A stretch of DNA of 34,315 nucleotides from JAFTYO01 sp045611785 (GTDB taxonomy: Bacteria; Pseudomonadota; Alphaproteobacteria; RF32; CAG-239). Shown here piece after piece: positions 32,611 to 34,315 of the stretch (positions within the stretch are counted from its first letter, which is position 1; the number at the start of each line of letters is the position of its first letter). Made by a program: the position numbers and the translations under genes. The stretch is taken from NCBI GenBank assembly GCA_045611785.1, contig JAZKXV010000005.1, positions 1 through 34,315 of the forward strand, written 5' to 3'. The notes beneath the pieces were generated by a model. That model ran no database searches. It had not been told where the DNA came from and worked only from the letters and a program-made list of their open reading frames with translations.

Positions 32611-33003
32611 ATGGCTAAAGCAGCAACACAACGTGTTAAGAAAAAAGAAAAGAAGAATATCACATCAGGCGTTGCCCACGTGAATTCTACATTTAACAAT
32701 ACCAGAGTAACAATTACCGATGCTCAAGGCAATACTGTAGCTTGGTCAACTGCTGGTGCACAAGGTTTCAAAGGTTCTCGTAAATCTACTCCTTATGCAG
32801 CTCAAGTAGCAGCTGAGGAAGCTGGTAAAAAAGCGCAAGAAAATGGTATGAAAACTTTGGAAGTTGAAGTTAAAGGTCCTGGTTCCGGTAGAGAATCGGC
32901 AATCAGAGCTTTACAAGTTATCGGTTTTACTATCACATCGATTCGTGATGTAACCCCGATTCCGCATAACGGATGCCGTTTGAAAAAGAGACGTCGCGTT
33001 TAA
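32611..33003 (+). CDS. rpsK: Small ribosomal subunit protein uS11
   Basis: A 130-aa protein of the 30S platform. GVAHVNSTFNNTRVTITDAQGN, WSTAGAQGFKGSRKSTPYAAQ, VEVKGPGSGRESAIRAL and DVTPIPHNGCRLKKRRRV are the full family signature. GGTGAGG lies 7 nt upstream of the ATG. It is separated from rpoA by 98 bp that contain a terminator-like hairpin. Confidence 0.98.
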   Translation: MAKAATQRVKKKEKKNITSGVAHVNSTFNNTRVTITDAQGNTVAWSTAGAQGFKGSRKSTPYAAQVAAEEAGKKAQENGMKTLEVEVKGPGSGRESAIRALQVIGFTITSIRDVTPIPHNGCRLKKRRRV

Positions 33004-33015
33004 TCATAAGATTCT

Positions 33016-33060
33016 ACAGCGGAGTGCGTTATTACAATCTCCGCTGTTTCAATGTTTTTT
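33016..33060 (+). terminator. Terminator-like hairpin between rpsK and rpoA
   Basis: Perfect 9-bp stem ACAGCGGAG/CTCCGCTGT (33016-33024 with 33039-33047), 14-nt loop, then TTCAATG and T7. The T run is 6 nt from the stem, so it may be a partial terminator or an attenuator, or an RNA processing site. Confidence 0.55.
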
Positions 33061-33101
33061 TACAATATATATGCATATATAAATAGAAAGAGGGTATACC
33101 G

Positions 33102-34109
33102 GTGATTCAAAAGAATTGGCAAGAATTAATTAAACCAACTAATTTAGAAGTTACTTCCGAAGGTGGAAAAAAGTCTAAAATAGTGGTAGAACCCCTGGAG
33201 AGAGGCTTTGGTCTTACTTTAGGTAACGCATTGAGAAGAGTTTTATTATCATCATTACAAGGCGGCGCAGTTACGGCAATTAAAATTGATGGTGTTTTGC
33301 ATGAGTTTTCAGTTATACCAGGCGTTAGAGAAGATGTTACAGATATCGTATTAAACGTTAAAGGTTTGGCTGTTGCAGTTCATAGTGAAGGTCAAAAAAT
33401 GATGACATTAAAAGCGGAAGGTCCTTGTACTGTTACCGCTGCTATGATTGAAACAGGTCATGATGTTGAAATTATGAACCCTGATCATGTTATTTGTAAT
33501 TTGGATGCAGGTGGAAAAATTTCTATGGAATTGACAGTTGAAACAGGTAAAGGTTATGTTCCTGCATATCAAAATAAACCTGGTGATGCACCAATAGGAT
33601 TGATTGCTGTTGACGCAATTTATTCTCCGGTGAAGAAAGTTTCTTACAAAGTAGAAAATACTCGTGTTGGTCAAATTACAGACTATGATAAGTTGACAAT
33701 GGTAATTGAAACTAACGGTGTTGTTACACCTGAAGATGCAATTGCTTTTGCAGCTCGTATTTTACAAGACCAACTTAAACCATTCATCAACTTTGATGAA
33801 CCAGAAAATGAAACTGTTGATATTAAAGAAGAGCTTCCATTCAATCGTAATTTATTGAAAAAGGTTGAAGAACTTGAACTTTCTGTTCGTTCAGCTAACT
33901 GCTTGAAAAACGACAATATTGTTTATATCGGTGATTTGGTTCAAAAAACTGAAGCAGAAATGCTCCGTACACCAAACTTTGGTCGTAAATCATTAAATGA
34001 GATTAAAGAAGTGTTGGCTAAAATGGGAATCCATCTTGGTATGGATACTCCGGGTTGGCCACCTGAAAATATCGAAGACTTAATTAGAAAATGTGATGAT
34101 CATTTCTAA
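33102..34109 (+). CDS. rpoA: RNA polymerase alpha subunit, GTG start
   Basis: A 335-aa protein that dimerises to assemble RNA polymerase. The N-terminal domain has EPLERGFGLTLGNALRRVLLSSLQGGAVTAI and the dimer contacts; a linker lies at about 230-245. The C-terminal DNA-binding domain has ELSVRSANCLKNDNIVYIGDLVQKTEAEMLRTPNFGRKSLNEIKEVL with the helix-hairpin-helix. The tail LGMDTPGWPPENIEDL is of alphaproteobacterial style. The start is GTG at 33102 with AGAGGG upstream. rplQ, which nearly always follows rpoA, is not present; a strong terminator follows instead. Confidence 0.98.
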   Translation: MIQKNWQELIKPTNLEVTSEGGKKSKIVVEPLERGFGLTLGNALRRVLLSSLQGGAVTAIKIDGVLHEFSVIPGVREDVTDIVLNVKGLAVAVHSEGQKMMTLKAEGPCTVTAAMIETGHDVEIMNPDHVICNLDAGGKISMELTVETGKGYVPAYQNKPGDAPIGLIAVDAIYSPVKKVSYKVENTRVGQITDYDKLTMVIETNGVVTPEDAIAFAARILQDQLKPFINFDEPENETVDIKEELPFNRNLLKKVEELELSVRSANCLKNDNIVYIGDLVQKTEAEMLRTPNFGRKSLNEIKEVLAKMGIHLGMDTPGWPPENIEDLIRKCDDHF

Positions 34110-34133
34110 AAAGTTCGTTGAATTTTAAGTTAT

Positions 34134-34164
34134 AAAGCCTTTTTACATTGTTAAAAAGGCTTTT
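34134..34164 (+). terminator. Intrinsic terminator after rpoA
   Basis: Perfect 12-bp stem AAAGCCTTTTTA/TAAAAAGGCTTT (34134-34145 with 34152-34163), 6-nt loop, short T tail. Confidence 0.85.
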
Positions 34165-34198
34165 AATTTGCTCAAAATAAAGGTTTAATAAAATAAAA

Positions 34199-34225
34199 AA
34201 CCGCAGTTACTGTATTACTGCGGTT
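34199..34225 (-). terminator. Terminator for a leftward gene beyond the right edge
   Basis: 9-bp stem AACCGCAGT/ACTGCGGTT (34199-34207 with 34217-34225). The T-rich tail is on the minus strand only (A-rich 34186-34200 on plus), so it should serve a leftward transcript entering from the right. Confidence 0.65.
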
Positions 34226-34315
34226 GATATCGTTTAGTAGCCTATGTATTAAGCGTAAATAGGTTAATTGTAAAATTTAGCCTATTGAGGTAAGTGTAAG
34301 GACAAATATAAAGAC
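34226..34315. other. Right edge, no gene recognised
   Basis: Ninety bases with no convincing coding frame. An imperfect inverted repeat AATAGGTTA/TAGCCTATT (34258-34266 with 34278-34286) and a third AGCCTAT copy at 34239-34245 are seen. It could be the 3' part of an RNA or an untranslated region; no family recognised. Confidence 0.3.

Noticed and set aside
1..34315. Prophage, insertion sequence or integrative element
   Set aside because: No integrase, transposase, capsid or terminal repeat features were recognised; the unknown operon lacks any mobility gene.

Overview
The window looks like a piece of chromosome from an AT-rich (by eye about one third G+C), Gram-negative alphaproteobacterium, probably host-associated or uncultured (inference). 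The right end carries secY-adk-rpsM-rpsK-rpoA. Adk sitting between SecY and S13 is the usual alphaproteobacterial order, and the RpoA C-terminus (LGMDTPGWPPENI) is of alphaproteobacterial style. An outer membrane and LPS are implied by an autotransporter, PagP and KdsA. The isoleucyl-tRNA synthetase is the eukaryote-like IleRS2 type, also seen in Rickettsia-like alphaproteobacteria.

Layout. 1-3034: two tandem copies of an unrecognised repeat protein with an Arg/Glu helix; the left copy is cut by the window edge. 3065-3934: a leftward HAD phosphatase. 4081-5317: a small unknown protein and deoC (deoxyribose-phosphate aldolase). 5370-11196: a leftward four-gene operon of unrecognised, partly paralogous helical and low-complexity proteins, with its own promoter. 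11322-14606: ileS with a long leader that contains a 14-residue Ile-rich leader peptide and a terminator-like hairpin. 14693-15714: two unknown small proteins. 15762-17747: uvrB (leftward). 17867-18529: an unknown protein. 18705-21665: a Pmp-like autotransporter preceded by three inverted repeats. 21757-29871: a rightward series with a COG2509-type flavoprotein, rmuC, a Firmicutes-style murG, mnmA, 3-methyladenine glycosylase, a second HAD phosphatase, pagP and kdsA. 30048-34109: secY, adk, rpsM, rpsK, rpoA.

How the genes work together. Conserved functions are translation and transcription (ileS, mnmA, rpsM, rpsK, rpoA), secretion (secY), nucleotide metabolism (adk, deoC), DNA repair (uvrB, rmuC, mpg) and envelope (murG, pagP, kdsA, autotransporter). 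Between them lie about nine unrecognised genes. Most of the orphan rightward genes have their own near-consensus TTGACA promoter, and most transcription units end in clear intrinsic terminators.

The most interesting signals are: (1) an apparent ribosome-mediated attenuator in front of ileS, with a leader peptide ending I-I-I-P-stop on the 5' arm of a G/C hairpin followed by U7; (2) the unknown four-gene operon at 5370-11196; (3) the tandem repeat-protein genes, whose last 279 bp differ only at three synonymous sites; (4) an MnmA with a Tyr where the second catalytic Cys is expected, next to a Firmicutes-like MurG; (5) a break in the ribosomal operon, with no rplQ directly after rpoA and no spc genes before secY.

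No tRNA, rRNA, CRISPR array, insertion sequence or integrase was seen.
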